A stretch of 25,315 nucleotides of DNA from contig DVGY01000058.1 of the NCBI GenBank assembly GCA_018712465.1, positions 1 to 25,315 of the forward strand, given 5' to 3'. This stretch comes from Candidatus Egerieicola pullicola. GTDB lineage: Bacteria > Bacillota > Clostridia > Oscillospirales > Ruminococcaceae. This document shows positions 1 to 8,886 of this stretch, one piece after another. Positions within the stretch are counted from its first letter, which is position 1; the number at the start of each line of letters is the position of its first letter. A program made the translations under genes and the position numbers. The notes beneath the pieces are model-generated. The model had not been told where the DNA came from and searched no databases. It was given only the letters and a program-made list of their open reading frames with translations.

Positions 1-52
1 ACCGGTGGGCATCATGTCCTGATTTGGAATACACAATGGTTCCCAGCTCCAT
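1..52 (-). CDS. KOW-domain RNA-binding protein (L14e/L27e-like), N-terminus only
   Basis: Only the first 17 codons are present before the window edge. They read MELGTIVYSKSGHDAHR, the typical opening of the small KOW-domain RNA-binding proteins that follow map in Clostridia and precede infA. The ATG is preceded by a strong AAGGAGG site that overlaps the end of map, so the gene is the next cistron of the same operon. The family call rests on this short stretch plus the position; the cellular role of these proteins is not well defined. Most of the gene lies outside the window. Confidence 0.7.
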   Translation of the reverse strand, partial: MELGTIVYSKSGHDAHR

Positions 53-61
53 AGTTCCTCC

Positions 62-811
62 TTAGATCCGGGTCAAAATGATCGGATCCGATTCGGTGAC
101 CACAATGCTGTGTTCAAAATGGGCTGAGATACTGCCGGACACAGTCTCCACGGTCCAGCCATCCTCCAGCGTGACTACATCTTCTCCCACTAAGTTAATC
201 ATGGGTTCGATGGCCAGGGTCATTCCAGCCGCTAATCTGACCCCTCTGCCGGGTTTGCCATAGTTAGGCACTTCCGGATCTTCGTGGAGCTTCCGCCCCA
301 CGCCGTGACCCACATAGGTCCGAACCACGCCATAGCCAAACTTTTCTGCATGGCTTTGGCAGGCATAGCCGATGTCGCCGATCCGGTTGCCCACTCTGGC
401 TGCGTCGATTGCTTTGTATAAACACTCCTGGGTGACCTTCAGCAGTTGTTCCGCTTCCGGGCTGATTTTGCCCACTGCAAAGGTGTAGGCATTATCACCG
501 TTAAAGCCATTGTAGTAAGCGCCGGTGTCGACGCTGACAATGTCCCCTTCCTTCAGGACAACCCTGCTGGAAGGAATGCCGTGAATCACCTGGTTGTTGA
601 TACTGATACAGGCACTGCCGGGATACCCTGCATACCCCAAAAAGTTTGGTTTCGCTCCCATGGACACAATATACTTGTGTACCGCGTGATCGATCTCCTT
701 GGTGGTGACGCCGGGCTGCATATACTTCCCCGCTTCTGCCAGCGCCCCGGCAGAAATGCGGCAGGCCTCCCTCATCTGTTCGATTTCATGAGGGGTTTTT
801 AATTGGATCAT
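62..811 (-). CDS. map: Methionine aminopeptidase, type I
   Basis: Removes the initiator methionine from nascent cytosolic proteins using a two-metal centre. All expected residues are visible: His77, metal ligands Asp95 and Asp106, His169 in the YVGHGVGRKLHEDP block, Glu202 in AIEPMI and Glu233 in FEHSIVVT. The 249-residue length is normal for the type Ia enzyme without an N-terminal zinc-finger extension. It follows adk with a 7-nt gap, and a GGAGG site lies in the end of adk. This secY-adk-map order is standard for the spc operon of Firmicutes. Confidence 0.98.
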   Translation of the reverse strand: MIQLKTPHEIEQMREACRISAGALAEAGKYMQPGVTTKEIDHAVHKYIVSMGAKPNFLGYAGYPGSACISINNQVIHGIPSSRVVLKEGDIVSVDTGAYYNGFNGDNAYTFAVGKISPEAEQLLKVTQECLYKAIDAARVGNRIGDIGYACQSHAEKFGYGVVRTYVGHGVGRKLHEDPEVPNYGKPGRGVRLAAGMTLAIEPMINLVGEDVVTLEDGWTVETVSGSISAHFEHSIVVTESDPIILTRI

Positions 812-818
812 CGTAGGC

Positions 819-1451
819 TCAGTCCTCCAGAGCCTTCAGGGTGCGGGCAGAAGTTTCGCTGACTTCTTCAGCGCCGTACACCACAGCCAGGATACCCTTC
901 TTGGCATAATAGTCCTTCAAGGGCTCGGTCTGTTCGTGGTATACCTTCAGCCGGTCCAGCACAGTGGCAGGTTCGTCGTCCTTGCGCTGTACGGTAGGTC
1001 CGCCGCACTTATCGCAGACGCCCTCAACCTTAGAAGGCTTGTATTCGGTATGATAGCTGGCGCCGCAGTTGGCACACACCCGACGGCCGCCCAGACGCTG
1101 CGCAATCTTTTCGTCCGCTACTTCAATGTCCACCACTTTGTCAATGGTGATGCCCATAGCGTCCAGCGCTTCTGCCTGAGGCACGGTGCGGGGGAAACCA
1201 TCCAGGATGAAACCGTTCTTGCAGTCATCCTTAGCCAGACGTTCCTTGATGATCTCAATGACGACTTCGTCGGGAACCAGTTTGCCGGCATCCATGTAGG
1301 ACTTGGCTTTCAGGCCCACTTCGGTGCCGTTCTTGAGAGCTTCACGAATGATGTTGCCTGTGGAAATTGCGGGGATGTTCAGGTGGTCCATGATGACTTC
1401 TGCCTGTGTACCTTTGCCTGCGCCGGGAGCGCCCAATAAAATCAGTTTCAT
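819..1451 (-). CDS. adk: Adenylate kinase, zinc-LID form
   Basis: Interconverts ATP + AMP and 2 ADP in the cytosol. The P-loop GAPGAGKGT is at residues 7-15, the FILDGFPRT block at 81-89, and the LID domain carries four cysteines (126, 129, 146, 149) as two CxxC pairs, the structural zinc site common in Gram-positive adenylate kinases. I start at ATG 1451 (210 residues). A GTG five codons upstream (1466) is in frame but lies directly at the GGAGG ribosome binding site, which serves the ATG with normal spacing. Confidence 0.98.
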   Translation of the reverse strand: MKLILLGAPGAGKGTQAEVIMDHLNIPAISTGNIIREALKNGTEVGLKAKSYMDAGKLVPDEVVIEIIKERLAKDDCKNGFILDGFPRTVPQAEALDAMGITIDKVVDIEVADEKIAQRLGGRRVCANCGASYHTEYKPSKVEGVCDKCGGPTVQRKDDEPATVLDRLKVYHEQTEPLKDYYAKKGILAVVYGAEEVSETSARTLKALED

Positions 1452-1485
1452 TGTTTTTACCTCCACATTCTTTAAGTTCGCACGA

Positions 1486-2766
1486 TCATTCCAAGAAGCC
1501 TTTGTGGTGACGCATGGTCAACTGGCTTTCCAACTGACGCATGGTATCCAAGGCCACGCCCACCACGATGATGATGGAAGTACCACCCAGAGAAATGTTG
1601 ATGCCGGTTACATTGGCCAGAATAATGGGGAACACTGCGATTACGCCCAAGAACAGAGCGCCTACCAGTGTGATCTTGTGGATCACCTTGGAGATGAACT
1701 GTACAGTGGGTTTGCCGGGGCGAATGCCAGGCACAGCGCCATTGTTGCTCTTAATGTTGTTGGCAATTTCAACCGGGTTGTACTGAATTGCTACATAGAA
1801 GTAATTGAAGCCAATGATCAGCAGGAAATACAGCACTGCGTAGATTACGCCGTTAGAAGAGAAGGCATTGAAGAAGCCTTCCCAGAAGGAACCGGCTTCC
1901 GGAGTCCAGAACAGCAGGATGGTGCTGGGCAGGCTCAGGAACGCAGATGCAAAGATGATAGGCATAACGCCGCTCATGCTGACCTTAATGGGAATATAGC
2001 TGGACTGGCCGCCGTACATCTTCCGGCCAACCACCCGCTTGGCGTACTGCACCGGGATCCGGCGCTCGGCGTTGGTCATGATGATAATGGCTACGACGAT
2101 AGCCAGGAAGATCACCACTAACAACGGTACCAAGAAGTAGTTGATGCCGCCCTGCTGGAAGTTCTGCCACAACACCATAACGGCGTCGGGAGCCCGGCAG
2201 ACGATACCGGCGAAAAGGATAATGGAGATACCATTTCCCAGTCCCTTATCATTGATCTGTTCACCAAGCCACATGATCAAAGCAGCGCCGGCAGTGAGCA
2301 CCAGTACAATCACCAGAGCAGCGAAGAAACCTTCCATGCCGTTGGTGTAGGCAATACCGCCGTAGTTGCGGATCAAGAAGTAATAACCGACTGCTTGGAG
2401 CAAGGCCAGACCCACCGTGGTATACCGGGTGATCTTGCCCAACTTCCGCCGTCCTTCGCCGCCCTCTTTGGCCATCCGCTCCAGGGGAGGAATTGCCACC
2501 GTCAACAGCTGAATAATAATGGAGCTGTTGATGTAGGGGGTAATGGACAAGGCAAACAGTGTGGCGTTGGAAAAGCTTCCGCCGGAGAGCATGTTCAGGT
2601 AATCAAAGGCACTGCCGTTGCTGAACAGGTCTACCAGTACGCTGGCGTCCACAAAAGGCGCCGGGATGGCGGAACCGATCCGGAAAATAATGATAATAAA
2701 TAGGGTGAACAGGATCTTTTTGCGGAGTTCAGGAGATTTGAAGGCATTTCTAAAGACATCAAACAC
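1486..2766 (-). CDS. secY: Protein translocase channel subunit SecY
   Basis: Central pore of the Sec translocon in the cytoplasmic membrane. The 426-residue protein shows about ten hydrophobic spans, the GEQINDKGLGNGIS block near residues 168-181, the conserved cytoplasmic loop RRIPVQYAKR at 235-244 and the RPGKPT motif of the last large loop, where SecA and the ribosome dock. The start codon is GTG at 2766, one base after the rplO stop, with a GAGGTGAT site inside the end of rplO, so translation is probably coupled. Confidence 0.98.
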   Translation of the reverse strand: MFDVFRNAFKSPELRKKILFTLFIIIIFRIGSAIPAPFVDASVLVDLFSNGSAFDYLNMLSGGSFSNATLFALSITPYINSSIIIQLLTVAIPPLERMAKEGGEGRRKLGKITRYTTVGLALLQAVGYYFLIRNYGGIAYTNGMEGFFAALVIVLVLTAGAALIMWLGEQINDKGLGNGISIILFAGIVCRAPDAVMVLWQNFQQGGINYFLVPLLVVIFLAIVVAIIIMTNAERRIPVQYAKRVVGRKMYGGQSSYIPIKVSMSGVMPIIFASAFLSLPSTILLFWTPEAGSFWEGFFNAFSSNGVIYAVLYFLLIIGFNYFYVAIQYNPVEIANNIKSNNGAVPGIRPGKPTVQFISKVIHKITLVGALFLGVIAVFPIILANVTGINISLGGTSIIIVVGVALDTMRQLESQLTMRHHKGFLE

Positions 2767-2767
2767 C

Positions 2768-3211
2768 TTAGATCACCTCGGCCTTTCCACCCGCTCCTTC
2801 AATTTTATTCTGAGCAGTCTTAGAGAAAGATTTTGCCTGAATGGTCAAGCTCTTGGTCATCTCACCATTGCCCAGCACTTTCACGCCGTTCTTGCAGTCT
2901 TTTACCAGACCGCAGTCCATCAAAGCCTGAGCATCGACAACAGCACCGGCTTCAAACCGAGCGTCGATGTCTCCCAGGTTGACGATGGCTGCCTTAGCGG
3001 CGAAGATATTGTTAAATCCACGCTTCGGCACCCGTCTTTGCAACGGCATCTGGCCGCCTTCAAAACCGGGGCGAATGCTGCCGCCGGAACGAGCCTTCTG
3101 GCCCTTGTGTCCCTTACCGGCAGTTTTGCCGTTTCCGGAACCGTGACCACGGCCGATCCGCTTTGCGACTTTGGTAGAACCCTCAGCAGGGGTCAATTCG
3201 TGCAGCTTCAT
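2768..3211 (-). CDS. rplO: Ribosomal protein L15 (uL15)
   Basis: Late-assembly protein of the large subunit. The glycine- and arginine-rich N-terminal extension ([20 protein letters not shown], then [18 protein letters not shown]) is the family signature. I choose ATG 3211 (147 residues). An in-frame GTG at 3223 overlaps the AGGAGG ribosome binding site and so cannot be the real start. It follows rpmD with a short gap and is translationally linked to secY. Confidence 0.97.
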   Translation of the reverse strand: MKLHELTPAEGSTKVAKRIGRGHGSGNGKTAGKGHKGQKARSGGSIRPGFEGGQMPLQRRVPKRGFNNIFAAKAAIVNLGDIDARFEAGAVVDAQALMDCGLVKDCKNGVKVLGNGEMTKSLTIQAKSFSKTAQNKIEGAGGKAEVI

Positions 3212-3235
3212 GTTGGATTGCACCTCCTGTTCGCA

Positions 3236-3412
3236 TTATTGAGAAACCTCAACCAGATGTTTGACCTTAAAGATCTTACCGCGGGTTGCGGCGTTATCCG
3301 GCTGTACGGTAATGTCGCCAGTCTTGCGCAATCCCAAAGATTCGCAAACAGCGATTTGGTCTTTTTTCTTTCCGGCAAGACCCTTCACCAATTTGATCGT
3401 TACATCAGCCAT
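3236..3412 (-). CDS. rpmD: Ribosomal protein L30 (uL30)
   Basis: Small large-subunit protein of 58 residues, found by translating the gap between rpsE and rplO. It begins MADVTIKLVKGLAGKKKDQI and contains the LGLRKTGDITVQPDNAATRG block typical of L30 (central consensus: a leucine-rich turn followed by a basic stretch), ending VKHLVEVSQ. It has an AAGGAGG site about 9 nt before ATG 3412. The position between rpsE and rplO is the expected one. Many bacteria lack L30; here it is intact. Confidence 0.96.
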   Translation of the reverse strand: MADVTIKLVKGLAGKKKDQIAVCESLGLRKTGDITVQPDNAATRGKIFKVKHLVEVSQ

Positions 3413-3426
3413 CAGATCTTACCTCC

Positions 3427-3927
3427 TTAACCGTAGATTTCCGCAACGGTCTTGCCGCGGGTTGCGGCAACTTCTTCTGCAGTGCGCAGACGGGACAGCC
3501 CATCAATGGTGGCGCGAACCACGTTGAAGGGGTTGTTGGAACGCAGAGCCTTGGTACGGATATCCTTGATACCAGCCACTTCCACCACAGCACGCACCGG
3601 GCCGCCGGCGATCGCGCCGGTACCTTCGGGAGCGGGCTTCATCAGCACACGGCCTGCGCCGAACTGACCGATGATTTCGTGAGGAATGGTGGTGCCTTTC
3701 AAGGAGATCTGGATCAGATTCTTCTTAGCATCCTCAATTCCCTTGCGGATGGCATCGGGCACTTCGTAGCTCTTGCCCATACCGTAACCGACCAAGCCTT
3801 TTCCGTCGCCTACCACAACCAGGGCGGAGAACTTCATGACCCGGCCGCCTTTTACCGTTTTGGAGACACGGTTAATTGCAACGACCTTTTCTTGCAGCTC
3901 CATATTGGAAGCATCGATTTTTGCCAT
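3427..3927 (-). CDS. rpsE: Ribosomal protein S5 (uS5)
   Basis: Small-subunit protein at the mRNA entrance, involved in decoding accuracy. Residues 10-75 hold the double-stranded RNA-binding N-terminal domain ([17 protein letters not shown]), and the C-terminal part carries [20 protein letters not shown] and the [21 protein letters not shown] block. At 166 residues the length is normal. It lies between rplR and rpmD with an AGGAGGG site before ATG 3927. Confidence 0.98.
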   Translation of the reverse strand: MAKIDASNMELQEKVVAINRVSKTVKGGRVMKFSALVVVGDGKGLVGYGMGKSYEVPDAIRKGIEDAKKNLIQISLKGTTIPHEIIGQFGAGRVLMKPAPEGTGAIAGGPVRAVVEVAGIKDIRTKALRSNNPFNVVRATIDGLSRLRTAEEVAATRGKTVAEIYG

Positions 3928-3944
3928 GGTAATTAACCCTCCTC

Positions 3945-4304
3945 TTAAAACTTAAGTCCGCTCTCACGAGCGCCTTCTGCCAGCTCCTGGACACGTCCGT
4001 GATACAGGTAACCACCGCGGTCAAATACAACCGTTTCGATTCCTTTTTCTACGGCACGCTTGCCCACCATTTCGCCAACCTTACGGGCGGCTTCCTTGTT
4101 GGAGCCATTGCCTTCAAAGCCTTTTTCCATGGTGGATGCGCTGACCAGGGTTACCCCTGCGTTATCGTCGATGATCTGGGCGTAGATGTGTTTGCTGGAG
4201 CGGAACACGTTCAGCCGAGGACAATCGGCGGTGCCTGCAATCTTGTTGCGGACTCTCAGGTGTCTTTTTTGTCTAGCTTTATTGCGGTCAAATTTTTTCA
4301 CCAT
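3945..4304 (-). CDS. rplR: Ribosomal protein L18 (uL18)
   Basis: 5S rRNA-binding protein of the central protuberance. The 119-residue sequence has the basic N-terminus with [20 protein letters not shown], the HIYAQIIDD strand and the C-terminal [20 protein letters not shown] block, all characteristic of L18. The start has an AAAGGAG site, and it is 17 nt upstream of rpsE in the usual spc order. Confidence 0.97.
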   Translation of the reverse strand: MVKKFDRNKARQKRHLRVRNKIAGTADCPRLNVFRSSKHIYAQIIDDNAGVTLVSASTMEKGFEGNGSNKEAARKVGEMVGKRAVEKGIETVVFDRGGYLYHGRVQELAEGARESGLKF

Positions 4305-4325
4305 TGACTCGTCACTCCTTTCCCA

Positions 4326-4868
4326 TTACTTGCCCTTACCGGCTTTGCCTTCCTTGCGGGCGACATATTCGCCGGCATAGCGGATGCCCTTGCCCTTATA
4401 GGGTTCGGGAGGACGCTTTTCTCTCACTTCAGCAGCGAACTGGCCAACCTTCTGCTTGTCGCAGCCACGAACCACAACGTGAGTGGCATCGGGCACGTCC
4501 AGCTTGATGTCGTCGGTTTCGCTGATGATCACCTGGTGAGAGAAGCCCAGGTTCAGCACAACGTTGGTGCCCTGTTTCTGAGCACGGTAACCGATGCCCT
4601 GGATCTCCAAAGTCTTGGAGAAACCTTCGCTGGCACCCACTACCATGTTGTGAACCAGGCTGCGGGTCAGGCCGTGGAGGGAACGATGCATTTTGTCGTC
4701 GCTGGGACGGGTCACCAGCAGCTTGCCGTCCTCCATGGTCACGGTGATATCTTTATGAATGTTTTGCTCCAGGGTTCCCTTAGGACCTTTCACGGTAATG
4801 TGATGGCCGTCGATTTTGACTTCGACTCCGGAGGGAACGTCGATAGGCGCTCTGCCAATACGAGACAT
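4326..4868 (-). CDS. rplF: Ribosomal protein L6 (uL6)
   Basis: Large-subunit protein next to the sarcin-ricin loop and factor-binding site. It begins MSRIGRAPIDVPSGVEV and ends with the signature RPPEPYKGKGIRYAGEYVARKEGK. The two repeated L6 domains fill the 180 residues, the normal length. Position between rpsH and rplR matches the conserved order. Confidence 0.98.
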   Translation of the reverse strand: MSRIGRAPIDVPSGVEVKIDGHHITVKGPKGTLEQNIHKDITVTMEDGKLLVTRPSDDKMHRSLHGLTRSLVHNMVVGASEGFSKTLEIQGIGYRAQKQGTNVVLNLGFSHQVIISETDDIKLDVPDATHVVVRGCDKQKVGQFAAEVREKRPPEPYKGKGIRYAGEYVARKEGKAGKGK

Positions 4869-4887
4869 GGTATCTTTCCTCCTTATC

Positions 4888-5286
4888 TTACCAAACGAAA
4901 GCCAGCACTTCGCCGCCGACCTTCTGCTTTCTGGCCTGGCGGTCGGTCATCAGTCCTTTGGATGTGGAGACGATGGCGATGCCCAGGCCCTTCATCACTT
5001 TGGGCATATCGGCGCTGGATGCGTAGATCCGCAGACCGGGCTTAGAAACCCGGCGCAGGCCGGTGATGACCTGGCTCTTGTTTTCGCCGTACTTCAGGGT
5101 CATACGGATGATGCCCTGCTTGCCGTCTTCTACCACGGTAAATCCCTTGATGTAGCCTTCGTCCACCAGGATCTGGGCCATAGCCTTTTTCAGGTTGGAA
5201 GCGGGGACATCAACGGTTTCGTGTTTCGCTGCGTTTGCGTTCCGGATGCGGGTGAGAAAATCCGCAATGGGATCCGTAATTTGCAT
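4888..5286 (-). CDS. rpsH: Ribosomal protein S8 (uS8)
   Basis: Primary 16S rRNA-binding protein of the small-subunit platform. The 132-residue sequence opens [18 protein letters not shown] and ends with the signature [26 protein letters not shown]. In E. coli S8 also represses the spc operon by binding its mRNA. Here the gene is preceded by an unusually long 110-nt structured gap, listed separately. The ribosome binding site before ATG 5286 is AGGAGG. Confidence 0.98.
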   Translation of the reverse strand: MQITDPIADFLTRIRNANAAKHETVDVPASNLKKAMAQILVDEGYIKGFTVVEDGKQGIIRMTLKYGENKSQVITGLRRVSKPGLRIYASSADMPKVMKGLGIAIVSTSKGLMTDRQARKQKVGGEVLAFVW

Positions 5287-5396
5287 GGCGCTAAACCTCC
5301 TAATGCTTTTTTACCAGTTTGTTGCACACCGTAACGAAAGGTGTGTGCAGGAATAATCCTGCCGATTGGGGCAGTATCCGCTCCTATTTAGCGGAC
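5287..5396 (-). promoter_or_regulatory. Structured rpsN-rpsH intergenic mRNA segment, possible cis-regulatory RNA
   Basis: This is the longest gap inside the spc part of the operon, where other gaps are roughly 10-45 nt. In the mRNA (minus) sense it forms four possible stems: TCCGCT/AGCGGA (5377-5395) directly after the rpsN stop; CTGCC/GGCAG (5359-5374); GCAGGA/TCCTGC with a 4-nt loop (5347-5362); and CACACC/GGTGTG (about 5325-5345). The second and third share bases and exclude each other. No T-run follows, so this is not an intrinsic terminator. A role in S8 or S14 control, or as an RNA processing site, is inference. Confidence 0.45.
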
Positions 5397-5582
5397 TTAC
5401 CAGCTTGCTTTCTTCACGCCGGGGATCTGACCTTTGTAAGCCAGTTCACGGAAGCAGATACGGCAGATGCCGTACTTTCTCAGGTAAGCGTGAGGCCGGC
5501 CGCAGATTTTGCATCTGTTGTAGGCGCGGGTAGAAAACTTAGGCTCTCTTTTCTGCTTGGCAATCATGCTCTTCTTCGCCAT
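5397..5582 (-). CDS. rpsN: Ribosomal protein S14, zinc-binding type Z (uS14)
   Basis: Small-subunit head protein. The 61-residue short form has the zinc ribbon [20 protein letters not shown] (two CxxC pairs), the C+ type that Gram-positive bacteria encode in the spc operon, as opposed to the longer cysteine-free paralogue. It lies between rplE and rpsH, as usual. Confidence 0.98.
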   Translation of the reverse strand: MAKKSMIAKQKREPKFSTRAYNRCKICGRPHAYLRKYGICRICFRELAYKGQIPGVKKASW

Positions 5583-5600
5583 ATGTTTTTCTTCCTCCTC

Positions 5601-6140
5601 TTACTTGGTGAAGGGGGCGCCCATGAGCGTCAACAGCTCCCGGCCCTCTTCATCGGTGTTGGCTGTGGTGATCAGGGTAATGTCCATGCCCCGCAGCTTG
5701 TCGATTTTGTCGTATTCGATTTCCGGGAAGATCAACTGTTCCTTCAGACCAATGGAGTAGTTGCCACGGCCGTCGAAGGAGTTGGGGTTGATGCCGCGGA
5801 AGTCACGAACCCGAGGCAGAGCCACGTTGAAGAAACGGTCCAAGAACTCGTACATCTTCTCGCCCCGCAGGGTTACTTTTGCGCCGATAGGCATACCTTC
5901 ACGCAGTTTGAAGTTTGCCACGCTCTTCTTTGCCTTGCAGACCATGGCCTTCTGGCCGGTGATCTTTGCCAGGTCGCCGCACACAGCGTCCATCATCTTG
6001 GAGTTGGAAGTGGCTTCTCCGCAGGCTACGTTTACGACGATCTTCTCCAGCTTCGGAATCTGCATGACACTCTTGTAGCCAAACTTGCTCATCAAAGCAG
6101 GCGCTACTTCGCTTTTGTAGTAGTCTTTCAATCTTGCCAT
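5601..6140 (-). CDS. rplE: Ribosomal protein L5 (uL5)
   Basis: 5S rRNA-binding protein of the central protuberance. The sequence contains the signature block [16 protein letters not shown] near residues 28-43, [20 protein letters not shown], and the C-terminal [20 protein letters not shown]. At 179 residues it has normal length. It is followed by rpsN after 18 nt and preceded by rplX. Confidence 0.98.
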   Translation of the reverse strand: MARLKDYYKSEVAPALMSKFGYKSVMQIPKLEKIVVNVACGEATSNSKMMDAVCGDLAKITGQKAMVCKAKKSVANFKLREGMPIGAKVTLRGEKMYEFLDRFFNVALPRVRDFRGINPNSFDGRGNYSIGLKEQLIFPEIEYDKIDKLRGMDITLITTANTDEEGRELLTLMGAPFTK

Positions 6141-6156
6141 ACTGTTTTCTCCTTAC

Positions 6157-6477
6157 TCAGAATGTTTCGCCGCAGCCGGCATGCTTGCAGACACGAACCT
6201 TCTTGTCGCCCTTCATCACATAGCCAACCCGGGTGGGTTTCTTGCACTTGGGGCAGACAGGCATCACCTTGCAGGCATACAGAGGGCCTTCGGCCTTCAC
6301 AATGCCGCCGGTTTCGCCCATACGGCGGGGCTTCACATGCTTGGTGACAATGTTCAGGCCCTCGACGATGACTTTGCCTTCTTTGGGGCTAACTTCCAGC
6401 ACTTTGCCGGTTTTGCCCTTGTCTTTGCCGGAGATGATCATGACGGTATCGCCGGTTTTTACGTGCATTTTACTCAT
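6157..6477 (-). CDS. rplX: Ribosomal protein L24 with C-terminal cysteine ribbon (uL24)
   Basis: Assembly-initiating protein of the large subunit. The KOW motif is near residues 6-35 ([20 protein letters not shown]), followed by [10 protein letters not shown]. The C-terminal third carries four cysteines at 75, 78, 97 and 102. Many Firmicute L24 proteins have such a ribbon with two CxxC pairs; here the second pair is spaced as CKHAGC, two residues wider. Whether it binds zinc cannot be told from sequence. Length 106 residues. Confidence 0.97.
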   Translation of the reverse strand: MSKMHVKTGDTVMIISGKDKGKTGKVLEVSPKEGKVIVEGLNIVTKHVKPRRMGETGGIVKAEGPLYACKVMPVCPKCKKPTRVGYVMKGDKKVRVCKHAGCGETF

Positions 6478-6490
6478 CAGACTACCTCCA

Positions 6491-6859
6491 TCACAGTACT
6501 TCGGGAGCCAGAGACAGGATCTTCATGTATTCCTTATCTCTCAGCTCTCTGGCCACAGGCCCGAAAATACGAGTGCCTCTGGGGTTTTTATCTTCTTTAA
6601 TGATTACGGCTGCATTGTCGTCGAAACGGATGTAAGAACCGTCTTCACGACGCAGGCCCTTTGCTGAACGAACGATAACTGCTTTCACAACGTCGCCTTT
6701 TTTCACAACGCCGCCGGGTGCTGCTTTTTTCACGGAAGCAACCACCACGTCGCCGATGTTGGCATACCGTCTGCGGGAGCCGCCCAAAACACGAATGCAC
6801 ATCAGTTCCTTAGCACCGGTGTTGTCGGCAACCTTCAGGTAAGTTTGCATCTGAATCAC
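6491..6859 (-). CDS. rplN: Ribosomal protein L14 (uL14)
   Basis: Subunit-interface protein of the large subunit. The 122-residue protein matches the family end to end: [20 protein letters not shown] at the start, then [20 protein letters not shown] in the centre and the [20 protein letters not shown] block with LSLAPEVL at the end. No oddities; standard position between rpsQ and rplX. Confidence 0.99.
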   Translation of the reverse strand: MIQMQTYLKVADNTGAKELMCIRVLGGSRRRYANIGDVVVASVKKAAPGGVVKKGDVVKAVIVRSAKGLRREDGSYIRFDDNAAVIIKEDKNPRGTRIFGPVARELRDKEYMKILSLAPEVL

Positions 6860-6900
6860 AGTGCGTTCCTCCTTTCAGTCCTAAGACGTAACTTCAAATC

Positions 6901-7158
6901 TTACTTGGCCTTTTCGATGATTTCGGCCAGACGCCATCTCTTGTCCTTGGACAGAGGACGGGTCTCCATCACCCGAACACGGTCGCCGATGCGGCACTCG
7001 TTGTTTTCATCGTGTGCCTTCAAGCGGATGGTGCGGGGGATGATCTTCTTATACAGAGGGTGCTTCACGTTGTCCTTGATGGCGACGACAATGGTTTTAT
7101 CCATTTTGTCGCTGACCACGGTGCCCACTCTGGTCTTTCTCAGATTTCTTTCGCTCAT
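6901..7158 (-). CDS. rpsQ: Ribosomal protein S17 (uS17)
   Basis: Primary 16S rRNA-binding protein with an OB fold. It opens [20 protein letters not shown] and carries [15 protein letters not shown] and the [19 protein letters not shown] signature. The 85-residue length is typical. It lies 14 nt after rpmC and about 40 nt before rplN, with normal ribosome binding sites. Confidence 0.98.
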   Translation of the reverse strand: MSERNLRKTRVGTVVSDKMDKTIVVAIKDNVKHPLYKKIIPRTIRLKAHDENNECRIGDRVRVMETRPLSKDKRWRLAEIIEKAK

Positions 7159-7172
7159 CAGTCAAATCCTCC

Positions 7173-7370
7173 TTATTCCGCCTTCAGCTCTTGTTCCCGC
7201 AGAACGGTTTTGATCCGTGCGATGTCTTTTTTCACGGCCTTCAGGCGCATGGGATTATCAAGCTGGTTGACGGCAAGCTGGAAACGGAGATTGAACAACT
7301 CGCCCTTTAAGTCCTTCAGTTTTTCGTTGAGCTCGACAGTGCTCAAATCACGGATTTCGGCGATCTTCAT
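7173..7370 (-). CDS. rpmC: Ribosomal protein L29 (uL29)
   Basis: Two-helix protein near the polypeptide exit tunnel, part of the docking area for signal recognition particle and trigger factor. The 65 residues contain [20 protein letters not shown] and the [12 protein letters not shown] helix, the family signature. Its ATG overlaps the rplP stop as ATGA (7367-7370), so translational coupling is likely. Confidence 0.98.
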   Translation of the reverse strand: MKIAEIRDLSTVELNEKLKDLKGELFNLRFQLAVNQLDNPMRLKAVKKDIARIKTVLREQELKAE

Positions 7371-7792
7371 GCTTGCTCACCACCCTCTTCTTTTTTTACA
7401 AACTTGCACTTGATGGGCAATTTGTGGGATGCCAGACGCAGTGCTTCCCGAGCCACGGCTTCGTCCACACCGGCGATTTCAAACATCACACGGCCGGGCT
7501 TTACCACGGCCACCCAGTATTCCGGAGAACCTTTACCTTTACCCATTCGGGTTTCAGCAGGCTGTTCGGTAACCGGCTTGTCGGGGAAAATCTTGATCCA
7601 AACCTGGCCGCCACGCTTGATATAACGGGTCATAGCCACACGGGCTGCCTCGATCTGGTTGGAGGTGATCCATGCGGGCTCCAGCGCCTGCAGGCCGTAT
7701 TCGCCATTGCTGACGAAGTTGCCCCGGAGCGCTTTGCCCTTCATCCGCCCTCTCTGCTGGCGGCGGTATTTCACGCGCTTGGGTAATAACAT
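7367..7792 (-). CDS. rplP: Ribosomal protein L16 (uL16)
   Basis: Large-subunit protein near the A-site tRNA, needed for late assembly. It opens [20 protein letters not shown] and contains [31 protein letters not shown] and the [20 protein letters not shown] block. The 141-residue length is normal. Its ATG shares one base with the rpsC stop (TAATG at 7792) and its stop overlaps rpmC, giving a tightly coupled rpsC-rplP-rpmC run. Confidence 0.99.
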   Translation of the reverse strand: MLLPKRVKYRRQQRGRMKGKALRGNFVSNGEYGLQALEPAWITSNQIEAARVAMTRYIKRGGQVWIKIFPDKPVTEQPAETRMGKGKGSPEYWVAVVKPGRVMFEIAGVDEAVAREALRLASHKLPIKCKFVKKEEGGEQA

Positions 7793-8514
7793 TATCGATT
7801 TCCTCCTTCTCTGCGAGGTCTTCTGCGGCGGCGGTCATCGGGACGACGCTGCTGACGTTCTTCCATAGCAGGCTTCTTGATGTCGCCCTTGAGCACTTCG
7901 CCCTTGTAGATCCAAACCTTTACGCCGATGCGGCCGTAAGTGGTGTTAGCTTCTGCGAAACCGTAGTCGATGTCGGCACGCAGGGTCTGCAGCGGAATGG
8001 TGCCTTCGTGATACTCTTCGCTCCGAGCGATTTCAGCACCGCCCAGACGGCCGGAGCACTTGCACTTGATGCCCTTGGCACCCAGACGCATGGTGCGGCC
8101 GATGCTCAGCTTCATAGCACGACGGAAGGAAACCCGGCGTTCCAGCTGGCCGGCAATGTTTTCGGCCACCAGCTGAGCGTTCAGGTCGGGCTGCTTAACT
8201 TCCACGATGGTGAGCAGCACGGTCTTGCCCAGTTTCTTTTCCATTTCCTTTTTCAGCTCGTCGATCTGAGCGCCGGCTTTGCCGATCACCAGACCGGGCT
8301 TTGCGCAGTGGATGTGGATGCGGATTTTCACTGCATCCCGCTCAATTTCGATGCGGCTGATACCAGCAGCATAGAGCTTGTTCTTCAAAAACTTACGGAT
8401 ATTGTAGTCTTCCACCAAGGTATCGCCGAAGTTGCGGTCGTCAGCATACCAACGGGAATCCCAATCCTTGATAATGCCCACTCGCAAGCCGTGGGGATTA
8501 ACTTTTTGTCCCAT
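7792..8514 (-). CDS. rpsC: Ribosomal protein S3 (uS3)
   Basis: Small-subunit head protein lining the mRNA entry channel. The N-terminus [20 protein letters not shown], the KH domain with its GxxG loop in [18 protein letters not shown], and the C-terminal domain with [13 protein letters not shown] and [20 protein letters not shown] are all present. The last 25 residues are a highly basic arginine-rich tail, common in Firmicutes. Length 240 residues. Confidence 0.99.
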   Translation of the reverse strand: MGQKVNPHGLRVGIIKDWDSRWYADDRNFGDTLVEDYNIRKFLKNKLYAAGISRIEIERDAVKIRIHIHCAKPGLVIGKAGAQIDELKKEMEKKLGKTVLLTIVEVKQPDLNAQLVAENIAGQLERRVSFRRAMKLSIGRTMRLGAKGIKCKCSGRLGGAEIARSEEYHEGTIPLQTLRADIDYGFAEANTTYGRIGVKVWIYKGEVLKGDIKKPAMEERQQRRPDDRRRRRPRREGGNR

Positions 8515-8528
8515 TACTTAACCTCCTC

Positions 8529-8867
8529 TTAGCTTTCCTTTTCGCTTACTGCGATGGTAACGTGGGATGTTCTCTTGAGCACCCGGAAGGCTCTTCCCTG
8601 TGCTCTGGGACGAATCCGCTTCAGGGTCGGACCGGGGCAGACGTAGCAGGTGCTGACGTACAAGCTTTCCGGATCCATATTGTGATTATTTTCCGCATTG
8701 GCCATGGCAGACTTCAACAGCTTAGCCAGAGGTTCGCTGGCAGCCTTGGGAGTGTGCTTCAAAATGGCCATTGCCAATTTTGCGTCTTTTCCCCGGATGA
8801 GATCCAATACGATCTGCACCTTGCGGGGGGAGATGCGCAGGTAATTCAGCTGTGCTTTTGCTTCCAT
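8529..8867 (-). CDS. rplV: Ribosomal protein L22 (uL22)
   Basis: Large-subunit protein whose long beta-hairpin lines the exit tunnel. The mature sequence starts [20 protein letters not shown] and contains [26 protein letters not shown] and the [20 protein letters not shown] hairpin. The open frame runs further upstream to 8954, into rpsS, but ATG 8867 has AAGGAGG at normal spacing and gives the family length (112 residues), so I use it. Confidence 0.97.
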   Translation of the reverse strand: MEAKAQLNYLRISPRKVQIVLDLIRGKDAKLAMAILKHTPKAASEPLAKLLKSAMANAENNHNMDPESLYVSTCYVCPGPTLKRIRPRAQGRAFRVLKRTSHVTIAVSEKES

Positions 8868-8886
8868 TGAAAGTCCTCCTTCCGGC

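Noticed and set aside
1303..2121. 272-residue plus-strand frame over adk and secY
   Set aside because: Runs across two well-supported genes on the other strand and resembles nothing.
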